A stretch of 38,375 nt of DNA, taken from Bacteroidota bacterium. GTDB lineage: Bacteria; Bacteroidota; Ignavibacteria; Ignavibacteriales; Ignavibacteriaceae. This document shows, in pieces, positions 30,320 to 38,375 of the stretch. The stretch's first letter is position 1, and the number at the start of each line of letters is the position of its first letter. The notes beneath the pieces were generated by a model that worked only from the letters and a program-made list of their open reading frames with translations, was not told where the DNA came from and ran no database searches. Location of the stretch: contig JAKIZM010000031.1 in the NCBI GenBank assembly GCA_022708025.1, positions 1 through 38,375 on the forward strand, in the 5' to 3' direction. A program made the translations under genes and the position numbers.

Positions 30320-32272
30320 ATGGCAGAGCAAAAAAAATTTGTTCCGTTTGTCTCACCTGAAACCAATATGACTGAATTCACAGTCCGTGCTTTAATAATC
30401 GGATTAGTGCTAGCTGTTGTACTTGGTGCAGCCAATGCTTATTTAGGATTAAAAGCAGGAATGACCATTGCTGCAACTTATCCCGCTGCAGTTATAGGTA
30501 TGGCTTTAATCAAATTAATGAAAGGAACTATACTTGAAGAAAACTTTACCAGAACAGTTGGTTCGATTGGTGAATCAATTGCTGCCGGAGCGATCTTCAC
30601 TTTACCAGCATTTTTTATTGCAGGAATATGGAATCCTTTCTTTACCCCCGGTAATTATATGATATCTGCTGCAATTATGGCAGCCGGCGGTATCCTTGGG
30701 ATTATGTTCGTTGCATTATTAAGGAGAGTAATGGTAGAAGACGTTGAATTACCTTTTCCTGAATCAGTTGCAGCAGCAGAAATTCACAAAGCCGGAAGAC
30801 ACGGTGCGGGTGGTTCCAAGTTTTTATTTGGCGCAATGGGTATCGGAGCAGTAATTCAGTCATTAGGACAATTTAAATTATTTGCTGTTTCCTGGGATAA
30901 ATTATTTAATCTTGGAAAAGGACATTTATTATTCAGATCACCTGATGTTAGCCCTGCATATATGGGCGTTGGGTATATTATTGGACCAAGGCTTGCATCA
31001 TTAAACTTTTCGGGTGGAGTTCTTGCCTGGGGATTATTAACACCGATGATTGCTTATTTTAAATATTACAATCAGGAACTCCCTGCTGATTTTAACTGGG
31101 CTGATACAATGGTTAAGGTTTGGAAAGATTATGTAAGACCGATTGCAATTGGCGGAATGTTGGTTGGTGCCGGTTTTACTTTGTGGAAAATGAGAAAAAG
31201 TTTAATTACCGGTATTGCAAGGTCTGTTAGCGATGTTAAAAAAGCTGCTGCCGGTGAACATACAGAAATCAGAACTGAAAAAGATATAAGTTTTAAATGG
31301 ATAATGATTGGAATTTTAGGAACAGGCGTCGCAACATTTTTTATTTATAATTATTTCGCACAAAATATTCTTGCAGCTTTAGTAGCAACCATTGTGATGA
31401 TAGTAGCAGGATTTTTCTTCGCTGCTGTTTCAGGATATCTTGTTGGTATTATAGGTTCAAGTAATAATCCGATAAGCGGTTTAACTCTATCTACATTAGT
31501 AGTAGCTGCAATTTTAATGGTTGCTCTTGGTATGAAAGGGACACAAGGTGTTGCTGCAGTGCTTGGTGTTGCAGCAGTTGTTTGTGTTGCTGCTGCGGTT
31601 GCCGGAGAAATGTTACAAGATCTTAAAGCCGGACATATTCTTGGAGGTACTCCCTGGAAAATGCAGCTTGGTGATATTGTTGGTATTCTTGTTTCTGCTG
31701 CGGTAATGTTTATCCCTCTTTTAATATTACACGAAGGTGATGTTAAAATGGGCGGTACAGGTTTTGGTGGAGATAAACTTCCTGCACCTCAGGCAAGCTT
31801 GATGGCAATTCTTTCAAAAGGTATTGTTGGCGGCGAAATGGAATGGATATTAATTTTTGTTGGTATGTTGATGGGTATAGCATTTATTTTAATGAATGTT
31901 AAAAGTCCTATGCTTGTTAGCGTTGGAATGTATTTACCGCTTGGAACTACATTTGCAATTTTTGTTGGTGGTTTGATAAAAGGTATTGTGGAAAGAGTAA
32001 ACGTAAAAAGAAACTTTAATGATGCGCAAAAATCCAGAGTTGACAACAACGGAATTTTACTTGCAGCAGGTTTGATTGCGGGTGAAGCACTTATCGGATT
32101 ACTATTTGCCGGTTTAGCTTTTGGTGAAATTAAATTATTTGAATTAAGTGCTGAACCTTCATTCCTAATTAGCTTAATAGTATTTGCTTTTATTGCATGG
32201 CTGTTAGTACAAATACCGGTTAAGAATGCTGGTAAGCCGGATGATCCTGCACCACCACAGGTTTCTATGTAG
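30320..32272 (+). CDS. OPT family oligopeptide transporter
   Basis: A 650-residue inner-membrane transporter of the OPT superfamily, starting MAEQKKFVPFVSPETNMTEFTVRALIIG (AGGAG nine bases upstream; an earlier in-frame TTG at 30296 has no ribosome site). About 14-16 hydrophobic segments are visible. OPT signatures include GAANAYLGLKAGMTIAATYPAAVIGMALIK, the ELPFPESVAAAEIHKAG segment, GYLVGIIGSSNNPISGLTLST and CVAAAVAGEMLQDLKAGHILGGTPW. Bacterial members of this clade take up peptides or metal chelates; the substrate cannot be read from the sequence. A PqqD-like gene and a dipeptidase follow on the same strand, consistent with peptide use. Confidence 0.93.
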   Translation: MAEQKKFVPFVSPETNMTEFTVRALIIGLVLAVVLGAANAYLGLKAGMTIAATYPAAVIGMALIKLMKGTILEENFTRTVGSIGESIAAGAIFTLPAFFIAGIWNPFFTPGNYMISAAIMAAGGILGIMFVALLRRVMVEDVELPFPESVAAAEIHKAGRHGAGGSKFLFGAMGIGAVIQSLGQFKLFAVSWDKLFNLGKGHLLFRSPDVSPAYMGVGYIIGPRLASLNFSGGVLAWGLLTPMIAYFKYYNQELPADFNWADTMVKVWKDYVRPIAIGGMLVGAGFTLWKMRKSLITGIARSVSDVKKAAAGEHTEIRTEKDISFKWIMIGILGTGVATFFIYNYFAQNILAALVATIVMIVAGFFFAAVSGYLVGIIGSSNNPISGLTLSTLVVAAILMVALGMKGTQGVAAVLGVAAVVCVAAAVAGEMLQDLKAGHILGGTPWKMQLGDIVGILVSAAVMFIPLLILHEGDVKMGGTGFGGDKLPAPQASLMAILSKGIVGGEMEWILIFVGMLMGIAFILMNVKSPMLVSVGMYLPLGTTFAIFVGGLIKGIVERVNVKRNFNDAQKSRVDNNGILLAAGLIAGEALIGLLFAGLAFGEIKLFELSAEPSFLISLIVFAFIAWLLVQIPVKNAGKPDDPAPPQVSM

Positions 32273-32293
32273 TGTTTATTAAATTATTATTTA

Positions 32294-32326
32294 AATGTCA
32301 CACTGAGTTTATCGAAGTGTGACATT
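32294..32326. repeat. Palindromic repeat (AATGTCACACT type) after the transporter gene
   Basis: 11-bp arms AATGTCACACT / AGTGTGACATT with an 11-base loop GAGTTTATCGA. The form (GTCACACTGAG...TCGAAGTGTGAC) matches a dispersed palindrome seen in many genomes (from memory). Lying 22 bp after the transporter stop, it could serve as a transcript 3' hairpin; no long T-run follows. Confidence 0.7.
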
Positions 32327-32349
32327 AATTATTTTATTCCTGTATTGAT

Positions 32350-32721
32350 ATGGCGAAGTCATTCAAAGAAAGAAAAAAAATATTAAAGAGTGCTAACACA
32401 TTAGAGCTTACTCCGATCAAAATATACGCTGATGATAAAAACGATAATAATTTGATCACTGTCAGAGTTCCGAAATTCAGGAATAAATTTGCGGTAAAAT
32501 ATATATCACCAAAATTAAAGAGTGATCATTTTAAAATTAAGCTTGATGAGTTCGGCTCTGCGGTCTGGATTAATATCAATGGAAAAACTAAAGTTGAAAA
32601 AATAATTAAAGATGTAAAAAATAAATTCGGTGATGAACTATTGCAGGAAGAAGAACGAATTACAAAATTCATTTTTCAATTGTATTCACAGGGATTTATA
32701 TCATTTAAAGAATTAAACTAA
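32350..32721 (+). CDS. PqqD-like protein (stand-alone peptide-recognition domain)
   Basis: A 123-residue protein whose C-terminal two thirds match the PqqD family: FKIKLDEFGSAVWININGKTKVEKIIKDVKNKFGD...RITKFIFQLYSQGFISF, the usual small winged fold. The basic N-terminal 40 residues are an extra. PqqD domains bind precursor peptides of ribosomally made, modified products. No radical-SAM enzyme, precursor peptide or transporter of that kind is visible nearby. It is followed 10 bp later by pepD on the same strand. It may belong to a wider group of PqqD-like proteins with other roles. Confidence 0.75.
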   Translation: MAKSFKERKKILKSANTLELTPIKIYADDKNDNNLITVRVPKFRNKFAVKYISPKLKSDHFKIKLDEFGSAVWININGKTKVEKIIKDVKNKFGDELLQEEERITKFIFQLYSQGFISFKELN

Positions 32722-32731
32722 AGGAGTTATT

Positions 32732-34192
32732 ATGGGATCAGTATTAGGTCACTTAAAACCAGAACTGGTTTGGTATCACTTCGAGGAAATTTGTAAATAT
32801 CCCCGATGCTCAAAAAAAGAAGAAAAAATTGCTGATTATGTCGTATCGGTTGGTAATAGATTAGGGCTTCAAACTGAAAAAGATAAGTTTGGAAATATCC
32901 TTATCCGTAAGCCGGCAACACCGGGCAAAGAAGGTCTTAAGACTGTTACTATGCAAGGTCATATCGATATGGTCTGTGAAAAAAATCGCGGTGTTGAACA
33001 CGATTTTGAAAATGATTCTATTCAGCCATATATAGATGGGGATTGGGTAAAGGCAAAAGGAACAACACTTGGTGCAGATAATGGAATAGGTGTGGCTGCT
33101 GCTCTTGCTGTTCTTGAAGCTAATGATATTGAACACGGTCCGATAGAAGCTTTGTTTACTCTTGATGAAGAAACAGGATTAACCGGCGCATCAAGTCTGA
33201 AAAAAGGCTGGCTGAAGGGCGATATTCTTATCAATATGGATTCTGAAGAACTTGGCACATTGTTTATCGGCTGCTCTGGAGGAAAGAACACTGTAGCTAA
33301 ATTTAAAATCAAACCTGAAAAATCACCAAAAAATTATTCTGCTTTTGAATTGAAAGTTGAAGGATTAAAAGGCGGACACTCAGGTCTTGAAATTCATGCT
33401 GGAAGAGGTAATGCAGTTAAAATACTTAACAGAGCAATATGGGAATATTCAAAAGATAATAAATTAAGATTAGCTGAAATAAACGGCGGCAATAAACATA
33501 ATGCAATTCCAAGAGAAGCGTTTGCAGTTGTTCTTGTTCCAAAAGCTAATGATAATAAATTTAAAAAATTTGTTAAAAATTATAACGAAACTGTTAAAGC
33601 TGAAAACGCTACAATTGAACCTGATCTTTCTGTTTCGCTTACCAAGCATGCAGTTCCTGAAAAAGTTATGGATGAAAAAACTCAGAAACGTTTAGTTGAT
33701 GCTTTGTACGCTATTCCGCATGGCGTGATAAAAATGTCAAACGATATTCCAGGTTTAGTTGAAACATCAACAAATCTTGCTGTAGTAGAAACCGTTGGTA
33801 AAAGTGTAAATATTGTTACAAGCCAAAGAAGTTCTGTTGCATCTGAGATTAAAGATATAACTGCAATGGTAACATCAGTATTGCAGCTTGCTGGAGCAGA
33901 AATTACTTATGGCGACGGTTATCCTGGCTGGAAACCAGATATTAATTCTGATGTTTTAAAAGTTTTCAAATCAACATTTGAAAATATGTATGGTAAAGAA
34001 CCGGAAGTTACTGCAATACACGCAGGACTTGAATGCGGAATAATAAAAGAAAAATATCCGGATATGGATATGATCTCTTTTGGTCCGACTATGTTTGGTG
34101 TGCATTCACCTGATGAAAAATTACAAATATCTACTGTGCCGGAATTCTACAATCAACTTGTAAATGTTTTAAAGAACATTCCTGCTAAATAA
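32732..34192 (+). CDS. pepD: Aminoacyl-histidine dipeptidase (peptidase D, M20C)
   Basis: A 486-residue cytosolic zinc dipeptidase that cleaves Xaa-His and similar dipeptides. Family M20C motifs are complete: His77 and Asp79 in MQGHIDMVCEK, the bridging Asp116 in TLGADNGIG, and Glu146-Glu147 in LDEETGLTGAS. Further matches are NMDSEELGTLFIGCSGG, the lid-domain GLKGGHSGLEIHAGRGNA, IHAGLECGII, and the final zinc ligand in MFGVHSPDE. Length is normal. AAAGGAG seven bases upstream is a clear ribosome site. Downstream of an OPT peptide transporter and a PqqD-like gene, and ending in a good terminator at 34216-34250. Confidence 0.93.
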   Translation: MGSVLGHLKPELVWYHFEEICKYPRCSKKEEKIADYVVSVGNRLGLQTEKDKFGNILIRKPATPGKEGLKTVTMQGHIDMVCEKNRGVEHDFENDSIQPYIDGDWVKAKGTTLGADNGIGVAAALAVLEANDIEHGPIEALFTLDEETGLTGASSLKKGWLKGDILINMDSEELGTLFIGCSGGKNTVAKFKIKPEKSPKNYSAFELKVEGLKGGHSGLEIHAGRGNAVKILNRAIWEYSKDNKLRLAEINGGNKHNAIPREAFAVVLVPKANDNKFKKFVKNYNETVKAENATIEPDLSVSLTKHAVPEKVMDEKTQKRLVDALYAIPHGVIKMSNDIPGLVETSTNLAVVETVGKSVNIVTSQRSSVASEIKDITAMVTSVLQLAGAEITYGDGYPGWKPDINSDVLKVFKSTFENMYGKEPEVTAIHAGLECGIIKEKYPDMDMISFGPTMFGVHSPDEKLQISTVPEFYNQLVNVLKNIPAK

Positions 34193-34215
34193 GATATTTG
34201 CCTTATTTATTTTTT

Positions 34216-34250
34216 AAGCAGATACCTTTATAAAGTATCTGCTTTTTTTA
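34216..34250 (+). terminator. Rho-independent terminator of pepD
   Basis: 10-bp stem (AAGCAGATAC / GTATCTGCTT) with a 9-base loop and a T-run from 34243. It lies 24 bp after the pepD stop codon. Confidence 0.9.
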
Positions 34251-34320
34251 TTATTATATAAAAATAATTCCTATGTCATATTTAGCTTATTTAAGTAGGA
34301 CAATAAATTAATAATAATTT

Positions 34321-34342
34321 CACGCTACAGTTATGTAAGCGT
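34321..34342. promoter_or_regulatory. Inverted repeat upstream of the MFS transporter gene
   Basis: CACGCT (34321-34326) and AGCGTG (34337-34342), with ATGTA next to the second arm making an almost continuous 8-bp stem. It sits about 22 bp before the ATG and overlaps the alternative GTG start, so it could be an operator or a hairpin over the start region. Confidence 0.35.
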
Positions 34343-34364
34343 GGTTAAAAAAGCAGAAAAAAAT

Positions 34365-35723
34365 ATGGAAGCAACATTAACACAAAAACCTCAGCCATCC
34401 TCTTTTTTAAGATGGAGTGCATTGCTTTTAATAAGTCTGGCAATGCTGGGCAACTATTACATTTATGATAGTATCAGTCCGCTTGCAGATTTATTAAAAT
34501 CACAACTTGGATTTTCAGATTCAAATATCGGATTGCTAAATGCAATTTATTCTTTTCCTAATATTCTTATGGTTCTTGTCGGTGGATTGATAATTGACAG
34601 AATTGGAACAAGAATTTCTGTCGTGATTTTTACTTTTTTAATAACACTTGGCGCAGTAATAACCGCTGTAACAGGTAACATTTATATTATGGCAACCGGA
34701 AGATTAGTTTTTGGTCTTGGTGCGGAATCTATGATTGTTGCAATTACAACTATTATTGCCAGATGGTTTAAAGGAAAAGAATTATCCTTTGCATTTGGGT
34801 TAAATCTTACTGTTGCAAGATTAGGTTCATTTCTTGCACTCAATTCTCCAAGCTGGGGAAAAAGTTTATATGAATATTGGCAGTCTCCGCTTTGGGTTAC
34901 GGTTGCAGGAGGAGTTTTTGCTTTAGTAGCTATTATCATTTATTATGGATTAGATTTATACGCTGTCAAAAATTATGAAATGCCCAAAGATGGTGAACAG
35001 GATAAAATTGTATTTAAAGAAATATTCAAGTTTGGAAAATCATTTTGGTTTATAACAGCCCTTTGTGTTACTTTTTATTCTGCGATGTTTCCATTTCAGA
35101 CTTTTGCAATTAAGTTTTTTCAGGAAGCTCATGGCACAACAAGAGAAGTTGGAGGCAACCTTTCCAGTATTTTAACTCTTGCAGCAATGATATTTACTCC
35201 TTTGTTTGGTTTACTATCTGATAAAATCGGAAAAAGATCTTTGCTGATGATGTTCGGATCATTATTGATTATTCCGGTTTACCTGATGATGGCTTATAAA
35301 TTTGGCAGACCGGAAGTAATGCAGGATAGTGATTTTATTCATCTTACAATTAAATTTTTTGATGTTGATGGAGCGATTCCGATTTATTTGATTCTTCCAA
35401 TGGCAATGATGGGAATTGCTTTCTCACTTGTTCCGGCTGTTATGTGGCCCTCGGTAGCAATAATAGTAGAACCAAAACGCCTTGGAACTGCTTATGGTTT
35501 GATGACAATGATTCAAAATATTGGTTTGTTTGGATTTAATTTATTAATCGGATTTGCAAATGATATCTCTAAAGCAAGTGCAACTAATCCAACAGGATAT
35601 AATACGGGAATGTGGATCTTTTCTATTCTTGGTTTCTTAGGATTACTCTTTGCATTCTTATTGCGTAAATCAGAAACCGGACCCGGCGGACACGGATTAG
35701 AAGAAGGAATGAAAAAAGCTTAA
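34365..35723 (+). CDS. Major facilitator superfamily transporter
   Basis: A 452-residue inner-membrane transporter with about 12 predicted helices. The two canonical MFS loops are present: GGLIIDRIGTRIS (between helices 2 and 3) and GLLSDKIGKRSLLM (between helices 8 and 9). The C-terminus is a short cytoplasmic tail. I chose ATG at 34365 (MEATLTQKPQPS); an in-frame GTG at 34341 would add 8 residues, and neither start has a strong ribosome site. The substrate is not evident. The gene follows a terminator and starts a new unit. Confidence 0.85.
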   Translation: MEATLTQKPQPSSFLRWSALLLISLAMLGNYYIYDSISPLADLLKSQLGFSDSNIGLLNAIYSFPNILMVLVGGLIIDRIGTRISVVIFTFLITLGAVITAVTGNIYIMATGRLVFGLGAESMIVAITTIIARWFKGKELSFAFGLNLTVARLGSFLALNSPSWGKSLYEYWQSPLWVTVAGGVFALVAIIIYYGLDLYAVKNYEMPKDGEQDKIVFKEIFKFGKSFWFITALCVTFYSAMFPFQTFAIKFFQEAHGTTREVGGNLSSILTLAAMIFTPLFGLLSDKIGKRSLLMMFGSLLIIPVYLMMAYKFGRPEVMQDSDFIHLTIKFFDVDGAIPIYLILPMAMMGIAFSLVPAVMWPSVAIIVEPKRLGTAYGLMTMIQNIGLFGFNLLIGFANDISKASATNPTGYNTGMWIFSILGFLGLLFAFLLRKSETGPGGHGLEEGMKKA

Positions 35724-35769
35724 TTAAGTGTTACAGGGGATTAATTTAATTTATCAATAAGGAGTAAGT

Positions 35770-36548
35770 ATGAAAAGTGTTACTGTTGTTCTCGCTTTCT
35801 TTTTTGTGTTAAATTTTTCACCCTTCAATAACGCTCAGGTTTGTTGTGGTATTGACGCACTTGCCGGTATGTTGTTGCAATCAGGGGTTTACGGTGGTTA
35901 TGGCGTGCAGCAGTTTTCTGCAACAGGCTTAAATGATTATATAAAACATTATAATAATAAGAGACCAGATCTTACAAAGAAAATGGATGAGTTTGGTTTT
36001 GCTACCGGCTGGCGTGTAGGAGCAAATATTGTTCAATTTCAAGATAGGAATATGCTCTATGGATTGAATGTATTCTATCAGCAGATACAGGAAAAACACG
36101 AAGCAAGAGCTATGCTTTTAAACGATATAACTGGTAAAAGAGAATATGCGCTTACACTTGCTTCTTATGGATTCGGAATGGCAGTGTCGTATGTGATCAG
36201 TAAAAGCTTTGATTATAAAATAATTGATGCAAAGTTGAACTGGAACAAAGCAACTCTTATTAATAAATATACCGAAGGCACTAATCCTTCCACGGACAGA
36301 AGCTTCAAAATCCTGATGCATCTATTGGCGGACAGGTCAGCACAGGAATATTGTTTTATCCATTGCCGCCGTATATTTCATTTGAGGTAAATGTCGGTTA
36401 TTCCTACTTTACAATTGATGAAATGCAATTTGAATCTACTAAATCATATTTATCAACGAATGAAGACAGCAATGAAAAAATGGATAATTTTATTGATGCT
36501 GGTGGATTTTTTGCTTTTGCTCATCTGAATTTAGCAATACCTTTCTGA
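35770..36548 (+). pseudogene. Exported outer-membrane-like protein, frameshifted
   Basis: A signal peptide (MKSVTVVLAFFFVLNFSPFNNAQ) and about 155 residues of a beta-rich protein (FGFATGWRVGANIVQFQDRNMLYGLNVFYQQIQEKH...YALTLASYGFGMAVSYVISKSF) run to about 36306. The frame then degrades into HLLADRSAQEYCFIHCR. In the next frame the protein resumes as NPDASIGGQVSTGI...FYPLPPYISFEVNVGYSYFTID... to a barrel-like end (HLNLAIPF). Restoring one A to the AAAA run at 36307-36310 joins them as DRSFKNPDASIGG. This is a one-base deletion in a homopolymer: a real frameshift or a sequencing error. Family unknown; about 260 residues when repaired. Confidence 0.75.
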
Positions 36549-36625
36549 TTGGACGATCATAAGTAAAGAATTAATTTTAGTATTGATATTAAAATTATAA
36601 ATTACTTTTTAACACAGAGGAGAAT

Positions 36626-37591
36626 ATGGCAAAACTAACAAAACTTGATTCTGCATCTGTAATTGCTATCCGCGATTGTATGGGTGCAAAAAAGAATGAA
36701 AGAATTCTTGTATTAACCGATGAAATTAAAAGAGAGATTGGACTTTCTCTTCATCAGAATGCAATCAGATTAGGCTATCATTCTCTTCTTGTTGAAATGA
36801 AATCCGGAAAAATTAACGGCGAGGAACCATCAGACGAAGTTGCTGATTTGATGCAAAAGTTTGATGTGGTTTTTTGTCCTACTGCAAAATCCTTAACTCA
36901 CACCGATGCAAGAAGAAATGCATCTGCAAAAGGAGTTCGCATTGCTACTTTTCCCGGAATTACAAAAGATGTAATGATTCGCGGATTGAATGCTGATTAT
37001 AAAAAGATTTCAGCATTAACTATAAAACTTCAGAAGATTTTAGAAACCGGAAAAGAAATAAGAGTAACTGCGCCAGCAGGAACTGATATTACATTTTCTA
37101 TTGCCGGAAGAAAAGCTTACGCAAGTAAAGGATTGTTTCATGCAAAAGGGGAAAGCGGCAATCTCCCAACTGGTGAAGCATTTTTAGCTCCTGTTGAAGG
37201 AACAACAAACGGAGTTTTTATTGTTGATGGTTCAATGGCTGGACTTGGTTTGATAAAAAATGTCAATATAAAAATCGAAGTTGAAAACGGCTATGCAACA
37301 AAAATAACGGGCGGAGTTCCTGCAAGAAAATTAAAAGCTATGCTTGATAAAGTAGGTAAAGATGCAAGAAACATTGCTGAGTTTGGAATCGGCACAAATG
37401 ATTCTGCAAAACTAAGCGGAGTATTACTTGAAGATGAAAAAGTTATGGGAACAATTCATATTGCTTTGGGTAATAATGTTTCAATGGGCGGCAGTGTAAA
37501 TGTTCTGATTCATCTTGATGGAGTAGTTAAAAAGCCAACAGTCTGGATGGATGGAAAACTTTTAATGAAAGAAGGAAAGCTGCTGGTTTAA
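36626..37591 (+). CDS. M29-like aminopeptidase
   Basis: A 321-residue cytosolic protein of the group annotated as leucyl or M29-type aminopeptidase, also related to NicX-type dioxygenases. Visible features: a Rossmann-like N-terminal half (ERILVLTDEIKREIGLSLHQNAIRLGYHSLLVEM, VVFCPTAKSLTHTDARRNA) and a C-terminal catalytic half with GESGNLPTGEAFLAPVEGTTNG, NIAEFGIGTNDSAKLSGVLLEDEKVMGTIHIALGNN and LIHLDGVV. The Glu and His residues in these motifs are the family's metal ligands. GAGGAG seven bases upstream fixes the start. It probably joins PepD and the transporter in peptide breakdown, although it is not in their operon. The exact peptidase activity is unproven. Confidence 0.8.
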   Translation: MAKLTKLDSASVIAIRDCMGAKKNERILVLTDEIKREIGLSLHQNAIRLGYHSLLVEMKSGKINGEEPSDEVADLMQKFDVVFCPTAKSLTHTDARRNASAKGVRIATFPGITKDVMIRGLNADYKKISALTIKLQKILETGKEIRVTAPAGTDITFSIAGRKAYASKGLFHAKGESGNLPTGEAFLAPVEGTTNGVFIVDGSMAGLGLIKNVNIKIEVENGYATKITGGVPARKLKAMLDKVGKDARNIAEFGIGTNDSAKLSGVLLEDEKVMGTIHIALGNNVSMGGSVNVLIHLDGVVKKPTVWMDGKLLMKEGKLLV

Positions 37592-37596
37592 TTTAT

Positions 37597-37968
37597 CTAC
37601 TTTTTAAAATACATTACATTATCAATTCCTTTAAAATCAGAATCCTGAGTCCAGATTTTTGCCTTTATACTTTTTGCTGATGCAATTATCAAACTATCAG
37701 CCATTGGTATATTTTTCTCATTACTGATCTTCGCTGCTTCAATTGAAATCTGAATTGTAATATCTATAACCTTAGCCTGCTGCATTAAAGCTACTGCTTG
37801 AATCGCACTATTTTCATCTCTTTGCTGAACTACTTTTTTATAGACTTCATAAATGTTGATTGTTGAAACTGCAAGATTATCTGTATCCTGAATTATTGAA
37901 GCAAAATGTTTTGCATTCTTTCCATCTGCAAAATATTCTAGCCAACCGGACGAGTCAACTAAATTCAT
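37597..37968 (-). CDS. vapC: VapC-type PIN-domain toxin
   Basis: A 123-residue PIN-domain ribonuclease. The conserved acidic residues are visible: Asp5 in MNLVDSSGWLEYF, Glu in INIYEVYKK, Asp in IPMADSLIIASA, and Asp-x-Asp in WTQDSDFKG. It overlaps the antitoxin by 4 bp (ATGA), and is convergent with the aminopeptidase gene with only 5 bp between stops. The family cleaves tRNA or rRNA; the target here is unknown. Confidence 0.9.
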   Translation of the reverse strand: MNLVDSSGWLEYFADGKNAKHFASIIQDTDNLAVSTINIYEVYKKVVQQRDENSAIQAVALMQQAKVIDITIQISIEAAKISNEKNIPMADSLIIASAKSIKAKIWTQDSDFKGIDNVMYFKK

Positions 37969-38171
37969 TCGCGTTCTTCCTCTCTCTCAATATTTGTATC
38001 AATCCCTTTAAGAAAACCTCTTGCATTTTTTATATCAGGAAGAGGGACAAACTCAATCCTGTCGCCGAGATTTATTATTTGAATTTTCTGACCCGGCTTA
38101 AGATTTAGTGTCTCACGAATTTTCTTTGGTATAACAATCTGATATTTCGGTGATAAAACTACAGTTGTCAT
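37965..38171 (-). CDS. vapB: AbrB/MazE-type antitoxin of the VapC pair
   Basis: A 68-residue swapped-hairpin (SpoVT/AbrB) DNA-binding protein: VVLSPKYQIVIPKKIRETLNLKPGQKIQIINLGDRIEFVPL is the whole fold, and the remainder (KNARGFLKGIDTNIEREEERE) is the toxin-wrapping tail. Precedes and overlaps the toxin by 4 bp. Likely represses its own operon with VapC. Confidence 0.9.
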   Translation of the reverse strand: MTTVVLSPKYQIVIPKKIRETLNLKPGQKIQIINLGDRIEFVPLPDIKNARGFLKGIDTNIEREEERE

Positions 38172-38375
38172 AAATAATTTCCTCTATTTTACTGAAATAT
38201 ATCGATAAAGTTACGTAAAGCAAAGTAATAAATGTGTAAAAGAGATATATCTTAAATCCGAAATAGAAATACAGAAAGGACTATTTAAATATCAAAAAAA
38301 GGGATAAATTAGAGAAAAAAATATTCACCAATTGGGTGAAATAAATTTTCAACAATACTTATTCTCCATATCAGA

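Noticed and set aside
38327..38345. Small palindrome TTCACC-AATTG-GGTGAA at the right edge
   Set aside because: Only 6-bp arms with no neighbouring gene context before the window ends, so too little to call a site.

Overview
This AT-rich window looks like a chromosomal piece of an Ignavibacteria-type member of the Bacteroidota/Chlorobi group. The evidence is a set of secreted proteins ending in a type IX secretion (T9SS) sorting domain (NYPNPFNP...IRYSIP...LKVYDILGNEVATLVNE...SSGVYFYQL...KKM), PorV/PorQ-like outer-membrane proteins, a one-piece hybrid two-component regulator (14-blade propeller, kinase, receiver, AraC), a Bacteroidota-type short AMP nucleosidase and an M64 peptidase. No rRNA, tRNA or CRISPR array was seen.

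Layout. 1-760: remains of a rearrangement, namely a partial copy of the PorV-like gene pair found intact at 2093-4586, joined at about base 461 to the C-terminal end of a transketolase-like gene. 839-1800: a YhcH/YjgK/YiaL-family protein and a ParE-type toxin-antitoxin pair. 2093-6005: two outer-membrane barrel proteins and a cyclic-2,3-diphosphoglycerate-synthetase-like P-loop protein. 6176-7639: M64 peptidase. 7823-9875: envelope operon (lipoprotein, exported protein, OmpA-like protein). 9990-24431: a long minus-strand T9SS region with five sorting-domain proteins, a tail-fibre-like surface protein, two tiny membrane peptides missed by normal length cut-offs, and the 1390-residue hybrid regulator. 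24615-37591: mostly housekeeping (AMP nucleosidase, PAP2, YitT, TIGR02757, a PAS histidine kinase, OPT transporter, PqqD-like protein, PepD, MFS transporter, a frameshifted exported protein, an M29-like aminopeptidase). 37597-38171: a VapC/AbrB-type toxin-antitoxin pair.

Two things stand out. First, at 21484-23192 a pair of adjacent paralogous DUF1670 proteins, rich in helix-turn-helix motifs, is bounded by imperfect inverted repeats (20 of 26 positions match) and has codon use unlike its neighbours. It splits a run of same-strand T9SS genes, and its right end supplies the TAG stop codon of the adjoining gene. I read it as a candidate undescribed mobile element. Second, four T9SS proteins carry short palindromic repeats inserted in frame at the same two loops of the sorting domain. 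The elements differ between genes but the sites do not, so the domain looks like a hotspot for repeat-derived peptide insertions.

The T9SS genes probably form one transcription unit (spacings 24-30 nt around 17-19 kb) that carries its own regulator. The DUF1670 element now separates the 413-residue T9SS gene from the rest of that unit.
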